Positions 1 through 11,239 of a stretch of 64,000 nucleotides of DNA are shown piece by piece. Numbering within the stretch: the first letter of the stretch is position 1; every line of letters begins with the position of its first letter. This DNA is from Brassica napus (taxonomy: Eukaryota; Streptophyta; Magnoliopsida; Brassicales; Brassicaceae): contig NC_063450.1 of NCBI RefSeq assembly GCF_020379485.1, forward strand, positions 31,286,137 to 31,350,136. The letters are read 5' to 3'. A program made the position numbers and the translations under genes. Below the pieces are notes generated by a model, which worked only from the letters and a program-made list of their open reading frames with translations, was not told where the DNA came from and did not search any database.

Positions 1-1111
1 AAAATACTTTTATTAACATATGTTAAACTTTTATATCTACAACTATATATTATCTTTTTATTTATTTTTGAACTCTCAAGCATATTATTTAAAAATGTTT
101 ATATAAAAAAATATAATAGTATATAACAAGTTTTAGTTCATATACTATTTAAAAATATGTTATTAGAAACTATGAAAATTTAGTAATTCATTTAAAATAT
201 TGATGATAAATCAAATTTTAACTATAAATTTATTTTTATTTTAATTATTAAAAAATCTGTTGAAAACAATTTTAAAAATATTACCAAAAATTCAAATATG
301 TTTTATAAAATAATATATTAATGTAGTAATAAAAAACAAATTCAAAATTCATGTAATGTTCCAAACTCAAAAATAGTTGTATAATTTTTCAAAGTTTTCT
401 TGACAAAATATAAAATTTGAAAAAAAATATTCAAACTCAAAATGATAATATTTCAAATTTTACAAAAGATAAAGTCTTAAATTAAAAAATAACTTTTTGA
501 AATGCACCACGAAAAAACCAGCTATATATGTTGTAAAAATTAACGCAATCTAATATTTTGAATTCCTAATTTAAAAATAAAAATAAAATTTAATATCATA
601 AAATCCAAACAATATCCTCTATCAATAAAATTTAGTAATTATTTAAACAAAATAATATTTTTACTTATAGATCCCGTAAAACACTAAAATGATATATGCT
701 AAAGTATATTGTTTTAAACACAATATGTAAATATAAATTATCTTAAACATATTTATTTTCTATAATATATATAAATAATATTTGAAAATGTATTTTGTGC
801 AAAATGTATAAATTAAAGAAAAAAAAATATTTTAAAGAAGGTTCTCTATTAGATTATTTCATATTGTTATTTTTTTGTACATAAATCGATAATATATTAG
901 TAAGTAACAAAAATTAATAACAAAGTAAAACATTTTTTAAAAAATCACTATATATTAATAATATCGAAGAAAAAATACGAACAATAATATCATAGAGTTA
1001 CACAATTTATAACACTAAAATAAAAATTATATATTTAAAACATTTATAATAATATCAAATACATTTATAAAATAGAAAAATATCCGCAGAGACGTACAGG
1101 TTAAAATCTAG
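1..1111 (+). mobile_element. AT-rich spacer, probable Helitron 3' part
   Basis: No gene is visible in this very AT-rich stretch. At 1082-1111 it ends with a degenerate hairpin (CCGC...GTACAGG) followed by AAAATCTAG and then T. Plant Helitrons end in a short GC hairpin, then CTRR, next to a host T; here CTAG is at 1108-1111 and T at 1112. The 5' TC end is not seen and may lie outside the window. The call rests only on the 3' terminus. Confidence 0.4.
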
Positions 1112-1444
1112 TGTTATTATTATCTTAGAGCATGCACAGTGGCAGAAAAAATGAAAGTCTGTGAACATAACTAATATTAAAAAATAATAAGAATGAGAGA
1201 GATCGTAGAAAAAAAACGCTTATTTTTCGAGAATCGTTCGAACAATTTTCTGAAGCTCTTCTACCATTTGGCAATTCCTGAATGGTAGAATTTTTTTTTA
1301 ACATTTAAATTTAAATTCACACAAATAATCATACTTAAATACTAATATAATAATTATTAGAGACTTAGATTGAGAGACTATACACTAATGATGCTCCTTT
1401 TCTCCAACTACCAAGAATATTGGGTATGTTTCCCGTATATAATA

Positions 1445-1748
1445 CTCCTATTCGTTTCTTAGCCGCAGCATCAGCGGGAGCAATCGATTAATATCAACGG
1501 AGACGTCAGCAGCACTTTAAAATGCAGCGCCGGTGAAACTACTTTTCTAGTCGCGGCGGCAAGACTCAATAACTAAATCCGACGCTAAAATTATTGGCGT
1601 CAGCAGCGTCTCTTTTTTCAGTTGTTGCAGCAGTCACTGCGGCAAGCTACAATGATTGAATTCACTTTTGAAATCATTCTACTTGTCTCCGTCGAAGAGT
1701 TATTCTTTGCTGCAACCGCTAGTCGCAGCGGCTATGAAAAGAACATGA
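1445..1748. mobile_element. MITE-like inverted-repeat element upstream of GLK2
   Basis: The ends are imperfect inverted copies: the left end reads TTCGTTTCTTAGCCGCAGC near 1450, and the right end reads GCAGCGGCTATGAAAAGAAC near 1725-1744. The interior is rich in GCAGC/GCGGC motifs, unlike the AT-rich DNA around it. There is no coding capacity worth calling. It looks like a small non-autonomous DNA transposon, possibly hAT-like. I did not establish a target duplication. Confidence 0.4.
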
Positions 1749-2302
1749 GTAATGTTTTCTGTAAAAACAATAGACAAATCAAAATAAACCTATTTTATTT
1801 TATTTTATTTTATTTTTTAATAAACCATCATTTCTTCTCTAACCAAAGTAATTTAATTAATAAAAATGAAAAAAATTATTATATAATAACTATTAATTAT
1901 ACTTATCCATTATAATTCTATTTTTTTTGTACCTGAATCCATTGAAATTCTTGAATATAGAAAACTGTGGCCAATTCCTATAGCTAACAATTGTAATTTT
2001 AAATACAGGTTGTTGGAAGGAAATAAAGTCAAACACAAATGATAGTATATTTCATAATTTTTTGGAACGAAAATATTAATGAAAATGGACATAACATCAT
2101 ATTATAAAAGTTTTAAAAGGTTACAAATCTTTTATCATATATCATGATTCATCTACGATTGATTTTAAAACTTTTTAAAATGTATTATTAGACTTTAAAT
2201 TTATAAGAAGGGAAAAAATCTCTCTCTCCTATCTCTCAACCACAAGTTTTCTCATGTCAGTGTCAGCAATATGGCATATGAAGATTTTGATAAACCTTGG
2301 AG

Positions 2303-2418
2303 CTATCTATATCTATACAGCCAGACACACAACACAATTACTACTCCACTGTCTCACTCTTGTTCTCTCTCTCTCTCTCTCAATTTTCGAATCTTGAATT
2401 TTTCATTTTCTTGATTCG
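2303..2418 (+). promoter_or_regulatory. Probable core promoter and 5' leader of GLK2
   Basis: A TATA-like stretch (CTATCTATATCTATAC, about 2303-2318) lies about 100 bases before the GLK2 start codon. A pyrimidine-rich CT repeat at 2360-2382 follows, a pattern common in Brassicaceae leaders. Transcription probably starts between 2335 and 2360. Inferred from spacing and composition only. Confidence 0.35.
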
Positions 2419-4557
2419 ATGATGTTAACTGTGTCGCCACTTGTCGTCAACACCACCTCAAGGGATCATTACATGGCGGCAGATTTCGCAGATTTTACGA
2501 CGGAAGGCTTGCCGGACTTCACGGCGGAGGAAGGAAGTCTCGATGTTCTTGAAGGAATCGATTTCTACGACGACCTTTTCATTGAGTTCAATGGAGATGA
2601 TGTTTTACCCGATTTGGAGATTGATTCGGATGTTCTCGGGGAATATTCCGGCAGCGGAAGAGATGAAGAACTAGAAATGGAGGGAAACACTTCGGCGGCG
2701 TCTGAGACATCGGAGAGAGACGGTGGCTGGTGTAAGCCTGAAGGTACGGACAAAACGGTGCGTAAAGGCAAACGTAAAGGGAAGAAAAGTAAAGATTGTT
2801 TGTCCAGCGATAACGGAATTAAGAAAAAACCAAAGGTGAGTTTATGTATACATGTTTTCATAATAAATCATAGTTTGTCATAATTAAATAAATAAGTTTG
2901 TTTTTAATTTAACTAGTCTAAATATTATATGTATTGGAAAAACAGGTGGATTGGACGCCGGAGTTACACCGGAAATTTGTAGAAGCGGTGGAGAGATTAG
3001 GCGTAGATAAGGCGGTGCCGTCACGGATTTTGGAGATTATGAACGTCAAATCACTCAATCGTCACAACGTAGCTAGCCATCTCCAGGTATTATATACGGT
3101 CTAATAAATCAATAGCCTAATAAGTTCTACATCAATTAATCTACAGCTATATTCTTAACCAATCAAGATCCATATTATGATTAATTATACTAAAATATCA
3201 CGTGTAATTCACGTGTTGTTAACTCAGGGTGTTGATTAGTGTGGTTAGATGTTAGTTAAGCTTATGTTAGTTGAGTTAAATGCTTGTATATAAGCTGAGT
3301 TAACAACACGTGAATTACACGTGATATAAAACTGTTTTTTTTTAAATTATCCATTTAAACAAGATTTATTTACGTTAACCGAAAAATATGAAATTTATGT
3401 GTGTATCTTGTAATGGTAGAAATATAGGTCACATCGAAAGCATTTACTAGCCCGGGAAGCAGAAGCTGCGAGCTGGAATCTCCGACGACATGCCACAGTG
3501 GCAGTGCCTGAAGGAGGAGAAAAGGTAAGTATGGCTCTTCCTGCCTTAGGCTATCCACAACATGTGACACCTTTGCATCAGGGCCACTTCAGGCCTTTGC
3601 ACGTGTGGGGTCATCCTACGTGGCCTAAACACAAGCCTAACAATCCATCATCGTCTCCTCATCGGACGTTTCCAGTTCCTCCGGCCGTTGCAATACCTCC
3701 GTCCTGTTGGCCAGGTCAACTGCCATATTGGCACCTACAAACCCTCTATCCACAGGTATATATATATATGTTCTTTTTTTTTGGGCACACCCTTGCACAG
3801 GTATAAGCTCATTCATATGTAAATATGATAGATTTTGATTGGCTGCACGGTTGAACTGTGATAAATAATTGAAAAACAATAATTAACAGGAAATGAAATT
3901 ATTAAATATAATACCACCATTTTTTACGTCTACAAAATTTGATTATACTAGCTTTAAGCATTCTAAAGTCTCAAAATTTGAATCTTGATGTGTTTAACAA
4001 ATGATTTTCTAATTTTATATATGATATAACATGTTATCTAACTAAAGTATTATATTTCTATTATTCATTTGCTATAAACTCTTTTTGTGCGGATTTCTAA
4101 TCAGATTGAGAGCTATAAGTTATATATGCAGGCACGAATTTATGAAAAAATGTTAATTTTAATTAGAATTTATATGTAAATATGTGTAGGGATATGGTAT
4201 GGCTTCATCGAATCATTCAAGCATTGGTGTTCCTACAAGACCATTAGGCCCCACTAATCCTCCCATCGACATTCATCCCGTGAGTCCACCTTTATTTGTC
4301 TTACTTTTTCTGAAATAATTCAAAAAGTTATTGAATAACTTTTGTTTAGTTTTGATATCGTTCTCTCATTAATTAGTGCTTATCTCCAATTGACTTTGAC
4401 CGGTATGCAGTCGAATGAGAGCATAGACGCCGCTTTAGGGGACGTTATAACAAAGCCGTGGCTACCACTTCCCCTGGGACTGAATCCACCGTCAGTTGAT
4501 GGCGTCATGACGGAGTTACAACGTCAAGGCATTTCAAATGTTCCTCCTCTTCCTTGA
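2419..4557 (+). CDS. GLK2: GOLDEN2-LIKE 2 transcription factor, five exons
   Basis: GLK2 is a nuclear GARP-family transcription factor that activates chloroplast-development and chlorophyll-synthesis genes. Exons: 2419-2835, 2946-3086, 3420-3755, 4190-4279 and 4411-4557. All introns are GT-AG and every exon is a multiple of three, giving 376 residues. Residues 1-139 are an acidic activation region ending in a basic nuclear-localisation stretch ([11 protein letters not shown]). The Myb-like GARP DNA-binding domain fills exon 2 (from [11 protein letters not shown], residue 140) and ends just inside exon 3 (YRSHRKH). The C-terminus ([19 protein letters not shown], ending NVPPLP) is the GLK GCT box. 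An ATG-ATG pair opens the frame; the first was used. No break is seen. GLK2 rather than GLK1 is chosen from remembered sequence and from CBP20, the expected neighbour. Intron 2 carries a foldback described separately. Confidence 0.95.
3195..3327. repeat. Perfect 33-bp foldback with four G-boxes in GLK2 intron 2
   Basis: Arms at 3195-3227 and 3295-3327 are perfect reverse complements separated by 67 bases. Each arm contains two CACGTG motifs (3199-3204 and 3210-3215; 3307-3312 and 3318-3323). It lies wholly within intron 2 (3087-3419). The form suggests a tiny MITE or snapback element. CACGTG is the known core site of bHLH (PIF) and bZIP (HY5) light regulators; binding here is inference. Confidence 0.85.
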
Positions 4558-5947
4558 GCGAACAAAATTCGTCGAAATTACAATCGTTGACTTCATTTTT
4601 TGGGGTATCTTTGTAAGTTTTTTTGCGAGGACGATAAATAAATCCTTGTTGTTTAATCATATGTGTTCTAAATGAGTTCATGTTTTGAAGTCAAGCAAGT
4701 GTATTATTATTTTAATTACATCATTATGTTGGTCGAACGTACAGTTTCGAGGAACATTTTAACCAGTGTGGACATATAAACCACACATGAGCATTACAAC
4801 CTTTGAGCGTAATCACTGTCATTACTAGGATGATTTTCAGAATTTTTAGAAAAATAAATTGATTCATCTAAATATATATTATCCCTTATATATTAATTAA
4901 TAAGCATTACAACCTTTGAGTATATTCACGTGTCATCACCATGATGATTTTCAGAATCTTTAGAAAAATAAGTTAGTTCATCTAAATATATATTATACTT
5001 TTTATAAATTGACTATCAAATTAATTAGTAATGCATAAAAAATATTCTCTATTTTTTTCCTTAAATAAAACTATGAAATTACATAATATAATTAACATAT
5101 ATTTGACAATTAATGATTTTGAATAATGAAGATTTCATAATAATTTTTATATTTTCCATCCTTTTTAATTTATATTATTAAAAATTTAAACAATCACATT
5201 AACAATATAATACAAATTTTAGTTTTTTTTCTTATATGTTATATTTTGAATTTTTTTAAAACGACTATAAATTACATAAATTGTTAAAAATCTTACAATA
5301 AAAATTTTGTGAACAATTGTTTTACCTTTTTGCTATAAAAAGATATAAAATGATCATAAAATCATATGAATATGAAGTATCATTTAATAGGTATTCAGAT
5401 TAAATATATATATATATATATATATTTAATATCGTTTAAACTAAACTATATGCCATATAAAATATATAAATACGTTAATTTCAAATTTTACATTGAAGTG
5501 TATTGAGACATGAAAATTTGAAATTTGCATTGAATCTTTTAAAGCGATTATAAATTACTCAAACTATTAAAAATTTTCCAATAAAAATTTTGTGACTAAG
5601 GGTTTTAATATTTTGTTACAATAAATATACAAATATTAATAAAATCGTATGAGTAGAAACTAGGAAGCTTAATTTAAATGTTCATATTAAAATATACTTT
5701 ATATATGTAAATATCATTAAAATTTAATTATATACCATATAAAATAAATAAAATGGTTGTTTTGATTTATTTATTTTGATTTATGTGCTTACTTCAATTT
5801 AAGTATATACATAATATTTACTCGCTTTATTCAATATATTTATTATTTCATAATACATAAATGAACAAAAAACAAATAAATGTATATAAAAATAATTGGA
5901 TACATAATGTTCATCCCGCTTAATGCGCAGGTCTTAACCTAGACTAG
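4558..5947 (+). mobile_element. AT-rich spacer with internal repeats, possible Helitron end
   Basis: After the GLK2 3' UTR the DNA is AT-rich and without genes. A block beginning GCATTACAACCTTTGAG is tandemly duplicated (4791 and 4904, period 113). Two diverged copies of another block recur near 5250 and 5530 (motif CAATAAAAATTTTGTGA). An AT dinucleotide run lies near 5405-5425. At 5914-5947 a weak hairpin (CCCGCTTAATGCGC) is followed by CTAG and a host T at 5948, like a degenerate Helitron 3' end. No 5' end was identified. Confidence 0.35.
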
Positions 5948-5956
5948 TATTAAAAG

Positions 5957-6781
5957 TAGGGGTGGGCACTTCGGTTATTTTCTCGGTTCGGTTCGGTTTG
6001 GTTAGTTCGGTTCTAGTATTTTTCCAATTGAAATAAACCATAGTTAGTTTGGTTTGGTTCGGTTTGGTTTGTGTTCGGTTCGTTTTATATTCAGTTTGGT
6101 TTGTATTCGGTTCGGTTGGATTTGTTTTTTGGATCTGTTTAATTAGGTTCTTCTTAGTTAGGTTTTTCTTAGTTTATTTTTTTAAAGAGAAATTATGTTT
6201 TAAAACATAAATTATGTAAACAAAAACTATGTGAACTAAGTTCAATATAAAACTAAAACTAAAACTTTTAAAAAGTCACAAAAAGTATATAAGAAATAAA
6301 ACAAATGAAAGATAATTAAAATAAAAAAAAACCAACATCATTAGTAATGTCTCTTATATCATTATTAAAAAACCTTCAATGAATCATCTTCCATGTGATG
6401 CTATGGAGAATACTTTTGTTTTTAATAAAATTTACTTTAAGTCTTAAGTTTTAGGTTTAGATTTTAATATCCACGTTTATATATATATGAATATTAAAAA
6501 ACATATTTTCTATTTTTTAAATCAAATATTTTAATGATTACATATTCGGTTAGAAAAATATATGTTAATGAATGAAAAATGAAAAATATGTGGTTTGGAA
6601 TTAGAATTTTAATATATTGGTATTACTAATATATTTAATTTAAATAATTACAAAAACACATCGGGTTTTCGGGTTGGGAAATTTTCAACCGAATGGTTTG
6701 AAATAAACTTTGGTTCGGTTTGAATCGGTTTCGGTTCGATTGGTTCGGTTTGACTTGGTTCGGTTTTTTTACCCACTCCTA
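5957..6781. mobile_element. hAT-type non-autonomous element with CGGTTCGGTT repeats
   Basis: The left end TAGGGGTGGGC and right end ACCCACTCCTA are near-inverted repeats. They are flanked by a near-perfect 8-bp duplication: ATTAAAAG at 5949-5956 and ATTAAAAA at 6782-6789. An 8-bp duplication and these termini fit the hAT superfamily. Both ends carry arrays of CGGTTCGGTT-like motifs (about 5970-6125 and 6660-6770) around an AT-rich core with no ORF. Confidence 0.65.
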
Positions 6782-6859
6782 ATTAAAAACATATTTTCTT
6801 CCATACTTTTAGAATAAAAATCAAGCTAATTTCGAGCCCAAAGATGAACCTGATTGGTA

Positions 6860-7085
6860 CATGTATTCACATGGGCACTTGACCACAAAATGTAGCAATG
6901 ATTTTTCTGTTGATCAAGCAGAAAAGGTTATGAAGATAAAAAAAATTACAAGACTATATTAAATTATGTCCGAAAAATATAAGAATATCCTCTAGTATGG
7001 AGTGAGTTGCATCACATTGTCTTAAACCTAACTCACTAAATGATGCAATGAAATTCTAGAAAACCCCAAGTTGAGTTCAGCCTCA
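6860..7085. repeat. Spacer block duplicated before CBP20 (copy 1)
   Basis: This block resembles 14985-15145. The longest exact match seen is CCCCAAGTTGAGTTCAGCCTCATA, present in both copies (here ending at about 7086). An earlier matching piece, GGAACATTTTAACCA, sits at 4751-4765 here and 14948-14962 in the other copy, in the same order. The copies look like an old tandem duplication of the GLK2-CBP20 spacer, with copy 1 later split by the insertions at about 4766-6855. Confidence 0.55.
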
Positions 7086-8279
7086 TAAACTAAGGCTGTA
7101 ACTGGTACATATAAAACGGAATTGGTGGAATAAAAAGAATGGAATAAATAGAATACATTTCACTCCATTTATTTATGATCAAAGCTGTAATGTAATTAAA
7201 AAATTTAGTTTTTTTTTTTTCTGTTTTTGTGTGGAATTGATGAAATAAACTCTTCGTTTCATTCATGATAAATGGTAAAACAAATTGTGGAATGAATGGA
7301 ATAGATCATTCCACATTATTCCATTCCAAAAATTTACAATCCACTTGTAGTCCGTAAGATTATGTCCATGTTCGTTTTTGTATTTGATGCAACATCTAAA
7401 ACACAACATTTTAGATATATGTTGCATCAAAATATTGTTCGTTTTTGTAGTTAGTGTTTACCCAAACAACTAGATACAACATTTAGATGCTAAGTTTTTA
7501 ATTTTTTGAATTCATCATAAAATTTGAATACTAATAGTTAAAAGACTAAAACGGCGTAACTTATATAAAAAAAAAACTAAAAAGGGCATGATTTGATTTT
7601 GGCATTTTAAAAAAAAACTGTCTGAAGCTTCGTCGTCTTGGTTCTTGAACTAGAAGACATTGTTTGAAGTTGAACTAATATACCCTTTCTCAAAATACTG
7701 TATTAAATTTATTATCATATACCAAAGTTTTAAATGCCTTTTTCAAATCTAGGTGAATTCAACCTGTGTCATCCAACCTTTCAACATCAAAAATAAAAAC
7801 AAAACCAGAGATGCAGCATCAGAAGCAGCAACAGAACCAGAAGCAGCAACAGAACCAGATGCAGCATAACCACACTCGTAAAGTGTAACCAAAAGAAGCT
7901 AGGCCAAATGAGTACCAACTATGGAAAAAGCTAATATTTTATCCATTATAATAAAACTGACCTTGAAATAGATTATCACGTTGCTTGTTCACCTTGCTGA
8001 TTTGATGCCATTACAAATGTACAAATAGAGGAAGTAATAAGAGAGTACATCATAATTTATTTATATATTCACTTAGAATGGTTTTGTACAAAAGATACAA
8101 AACAAAAATATCGGTTAACTATTCTTTCACAAAGAAGAGAGAAATATGACTTTATAATTTCGTCCACAAAGAGTCAGACATAAAGAAATGTTGTTGTAGT
8201 TAACTCTGTGCAGCAGACCTTAGATTAGACTTCTCTAGACTTCACTAGATTTAGCTAGACCTGGCTATACTCAACAACG
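7086..8279. other. Intergenic stretch, low-complexity and MITE-like pieces
   Basis: No gene is supported. At 7100-7340 GGAAT-type motifs recur in opposite orientations near the two ends, as in a degenerate MITE. At 7379-7430 two arms around TGATGCAACATCTAAA form an imperfect inverted repeat. At 7810-7870 a purine-rich tract repeats GAAGCAGCAACAGAACCA. Otherwise nothing is recognised. Confidence 0.4.
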
Positions 8280-8418
8280 TGATCCTGCACTTGGATAATG
8301 TGAAGGCTAAACTAGAGGCTAACAAGTTCCAAGGTGAAAAGACGAAGAAGACAGATCTGATACATGAGGATGATTTGATCGAAAGAGAACTGGAGGATGT
8401 AGAATTAGTTTATATGCA
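8280..8418 (+). pseudogene. Possible orphan exon fragment, unknown protein
   Basis: One forward frame reads for about 45 codons with a charged, coding-like composition (LDNVKAKLEANKFQGEKTKK, then a Glu/Asp-rich run). Neither a start, a stop, nor neighbouring exons were found, and I do not recognise the family. It could be a gene scrap left by a transposon, or chance. Confidence 0.25.
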
Positions 8419-8544
8419 TACTATCCATGTACATGTTTGTACCTTCTTCACCTAGCTTTTCATAAAAGTCTTGGTCCCTCAAGCATTCCTCAGGTGTTAA
8501 TTTGGTTTATAGCTTTGTCGTTTTCATTTGACGTTAAAGAATTG

Positions 8545-8844
8545 ATTGTGGAAGTCCCATTGGTCCAGTGGTTTGACCAATGGTTCATTAATGTTTCTAT
8601 ACCAGGAGGTCTGGGTTTCAATCCCCAGAAAAGTTGACTTATGCATAATATTGGAGAAAAAACTTACAAGAGATCTTTGGCATGGCGCAAGGAGTACCGT
8701 CAATAATAGATCTCATAGGGCGGCTCACGGTAATATAATAAGACGTAAATCCTAATAAAACATGTAGAATTGCCGGTTGTAGTATCTTCTATGTAACGTT
8801 TCTCATAGTTTGTAATAGCATATAATTAACCAGTGTTAAAAAAA
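8545..8844 (+). mobile_element. tRNA-derived SINE with perfect 11-bp target duplication
   Basis: The element is flanked by TTAAAGAATTG at 8534-8544 and again at 8845-8855. Its head contains sequences like RNA polymerase III promoter boxes: TGGTCCAGTGG (A-box-like, about 8563-8573) and GGTTTCAATCC (B-box-like, about 8622-8632). It ends in an A-rich tail (GTTAAAAAAA). At about 300 bp it is typical of plant SINEs. The head cannot fold as a functional tRNA because no acceptor stem is visible, so it is called a SINE rather than a tRNA gene. Confidence 0.8.
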
Positions 8845-9119
8845 TTAAAGAATTGTTTATATATGCGCTGAAGGCATTTAATCTAATACGCTTCCTGTTT
8901 GTCATGTCTAATCATGAAACCTAAAATGTACATTCTTGTACTAATAAAAAAAGCCCGATGGACAAGCTGGCAGTTAGTAGACATTTCTTGCGCCCTAAGT
9001 ATAAATAGAGAAAGCAACACAAGACAACTGAGAGATAAACCAATGAAGAAACTGAAAAAAACGGTCACAGTTGTAGCAAATTAAGAAAATAAGGAAAATA
9101 ACAATCTCTAAAGGCAAAA

Positions 9120-10940
9120 TCTTTTGAGGTGATTATACTTATGGACACTTTTTGACTTTACTTTACACCTATAGACACTTTTTACATGTGACACATTTTG
9201 TTGTGGGCCAGCAATAGACTGTGGATAATTTTGCCCTTAATGAAAACGACAATTGTGGACACTCAGGTGATGTGTGGACGTTTGTTGTGTGGATGTGTGA
9301 TGCGTGGACGGGTGATGAATTAATTACTTGTGTGGATATAAGTTTTATTAACTAAAAAAATGTGGATATCAAAATTGTGTACACGCTCAGATTAGAGATA
9401 GAACAGAGTTTATTTAATACCGACATTCATTTGATCAATGGTTAATGCTAAGCTTGAGCATTTTTATCCGGATCCAAAAGACCCGAACCGAACCAAATTA
9501 TCGGTTCGGGTTCAGATCCTATCAATTACCCAAAAGAACCATATATCTAGAGTAAAAAAAAAAAACCAAAACTGAACCAGAAATGATAATGTAGACATAT
9601 ATGTTTGTGGACAAATAAGATATGGACATATATGTTGAGGATAGAAAAAGTATAGAAACAAAATATTTAATACATAAATAAAATGTGGACACATACGTTG
9701 TGGATAGAAAAAAATGCAAATATTTCGTGGACTAAGTTTCGTGGATATGTTTTCGTGGACAAGGTTCATATATTTTCGTTCTTTTTTTCTTCTCAGTTGT
9801 GTGGTTGCCTTATCCACATGAATTTTCATGAATTTTCATGACTTTAATGAGTTTTAAACTATTGTTTTAATTAATTTGATCATTTATATTGCGTATTTAG
9901 TGTAGATATTGAATTAGTGTATTGCATATCATATGGGTCAAGTTGAACAATTGAAAGTTTGAGGTTAATTCATGAGGTATTTCTGCAAATTCAAAGTTTG
10001 TGGCCGAATTGAAAAAAATCAAAAGACGAGTGACCATTATGCAGTTATGAGGAAGGTTTAGAGTGCAAAATTGGAAGTTAGAGATTGATTAAAAAGGACC
10101 TTCCTTCACGATTTAAAGGTTTCAAGAGAAATTGAAAAGAATCAGACGTTTAGGGACCTTCTTTGCAAATATGAAGAAATCGCCATTAGAGGTTCTATCG
10201 AGATCTCTGTTCACCGCCACCAAAGCTGGAACGGAGTCTGAAATTCGGAATTTTATCTCAAACAAAGTCAAAAGTCGGAATCTTATCTCAACAAATTCAA
10301 AAAAAAATGTGGACTGTTACAGAGAGAGAGCCATTTCTGGGTAAAAACTGAAAAACAAGACAAAAGAGCAAGTTTAATTAAAGAGATACTCAAACTATTA
10401 ACATAATCAAAATTGGAATATCCGAAAGCCAGGCATGGAATCTTTAATAGTTTGCAGATGATACCAATTCAAAAACGAATTCTCCACTTTCCCAATTCGA
10501 ACAATCTTCTAGCCAGTTTTTTTTTTTAATTGGTCAAATCAATATCAGAAAGAAGCGTAACAAAAAGGTTATGATTCTGATAATGTTGTTTTACAAAAGT
10601 TAAGCTTTAATAAAAGCATAAAACCCATATATTTGTTACCTACGAAACATCTACACATAGAAAATTCATCTTCCTCTGCTGAATATCCCAGTTTGCTACT
10701 CGCCGGTAAATCTGAAATTTGATAGGAGAGAGATTAGACATCGGGTTTGTATTTTTAATTGTTTTTTTTTATTTTTATCTAAATGCGTAGACAGTAAGAA
10801 GAATTGTTAGGAAAGTGATTTGTGGCTCGAGGGTAAGAAGGAGAAATCACATAGAATAAGTGTATGACATGTGGGAAGTGTCTTAAAATGTAATCCCAAA
10901 GTGAAAATGTGTCCGATGGAGTAAATTTTTCAAACCTCGT
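9120..10940. mobile_element. Possible Mutator-like element with long imperfect inverted ends
   Basis: The left end (GAGGTGATTATACTTATGGACAC..., with ACACCTATAGACACTTT... following) is an imperfect reverse complement of the right end (about 10870-10940, GTGTCTTAAAATG...GTGTCCGATGGAGTAAA...CCTC) over roughly 60-75 bases. The interior is low complexity, with many GTGGAC motifs at 9255-9780, and holds no convincing gene. I could not settle a 9-bp target duplication. Long inverted ends suggest a MULE. Confidence 0.35.
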
Positions 10941-10947
10941 CACATTG

Positions 10948-11230
10948 TTACTTTAGTTGTATCTTCAATTGCTCGCAATCTAGCCTTTTTGGTTCGTTCT
11001 TCATAGCCATAACATCCTTCCATATCTTCAACATCACATTTGTTGCTTCCTCCATTGTGGCATTTCGTTTTTCCTCAAAGTTCCACAGCTCTAAAGTCAC
11101 ATAGCCAACATTTGCGTTGTGTTCCACTATCTCCATTATTGTTCTTACCACTTCATTGTGAACTTCCTTACCATAGCCATCTTTCATATTACGCAGCTTC
11201 TCACCCTCTATATATATCAACCACTATCTG
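10948..11230 (-). pseudogene. XH-domain fragment of an FDM/IDN2-like gene
   Basis: The minus-strand frame reads about 90 residues matching the C-terminal half of the XH domain, with hallmark segments GKEVHNEVV, YVTLELWNF and ATMEEA. XH domains occur at the C-terminus of FDM/IDN2 proteins, which bind double-stranded RNA and act in RNA-directed DNA methylation. A splice-acceptor-like CAG lies just upstream (about 11231). The zinc-finger, XS and coiled-coil regions of a full gene (roughly 600 residues) were not found to the right, and the 5' edge of this piece has a stop in the expected frame. It is therefore a 3' gene fragment, probably moved by a transposon. Confidence 0.65.
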
Positions 11231-11239
11231 CAATTTCAG

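Noticed and set aside
3498..3560. An intron in GLK2 at the GTAAGT of GAAAAGGTAAGT (about 3524)
   Set aside because: The frame continues through it into sequence expected of GLK2 (ALGYPQHV), so this donor-like motif is coding.
8555..8640. A tRNA gene, from TGGTCCAGTGG and GGTTTCAATCC boxes
   Set aside because: No acceptor stem or full cloverleaf can be drawn. The perfect target duplication and A-tail make it the head of a SINE.
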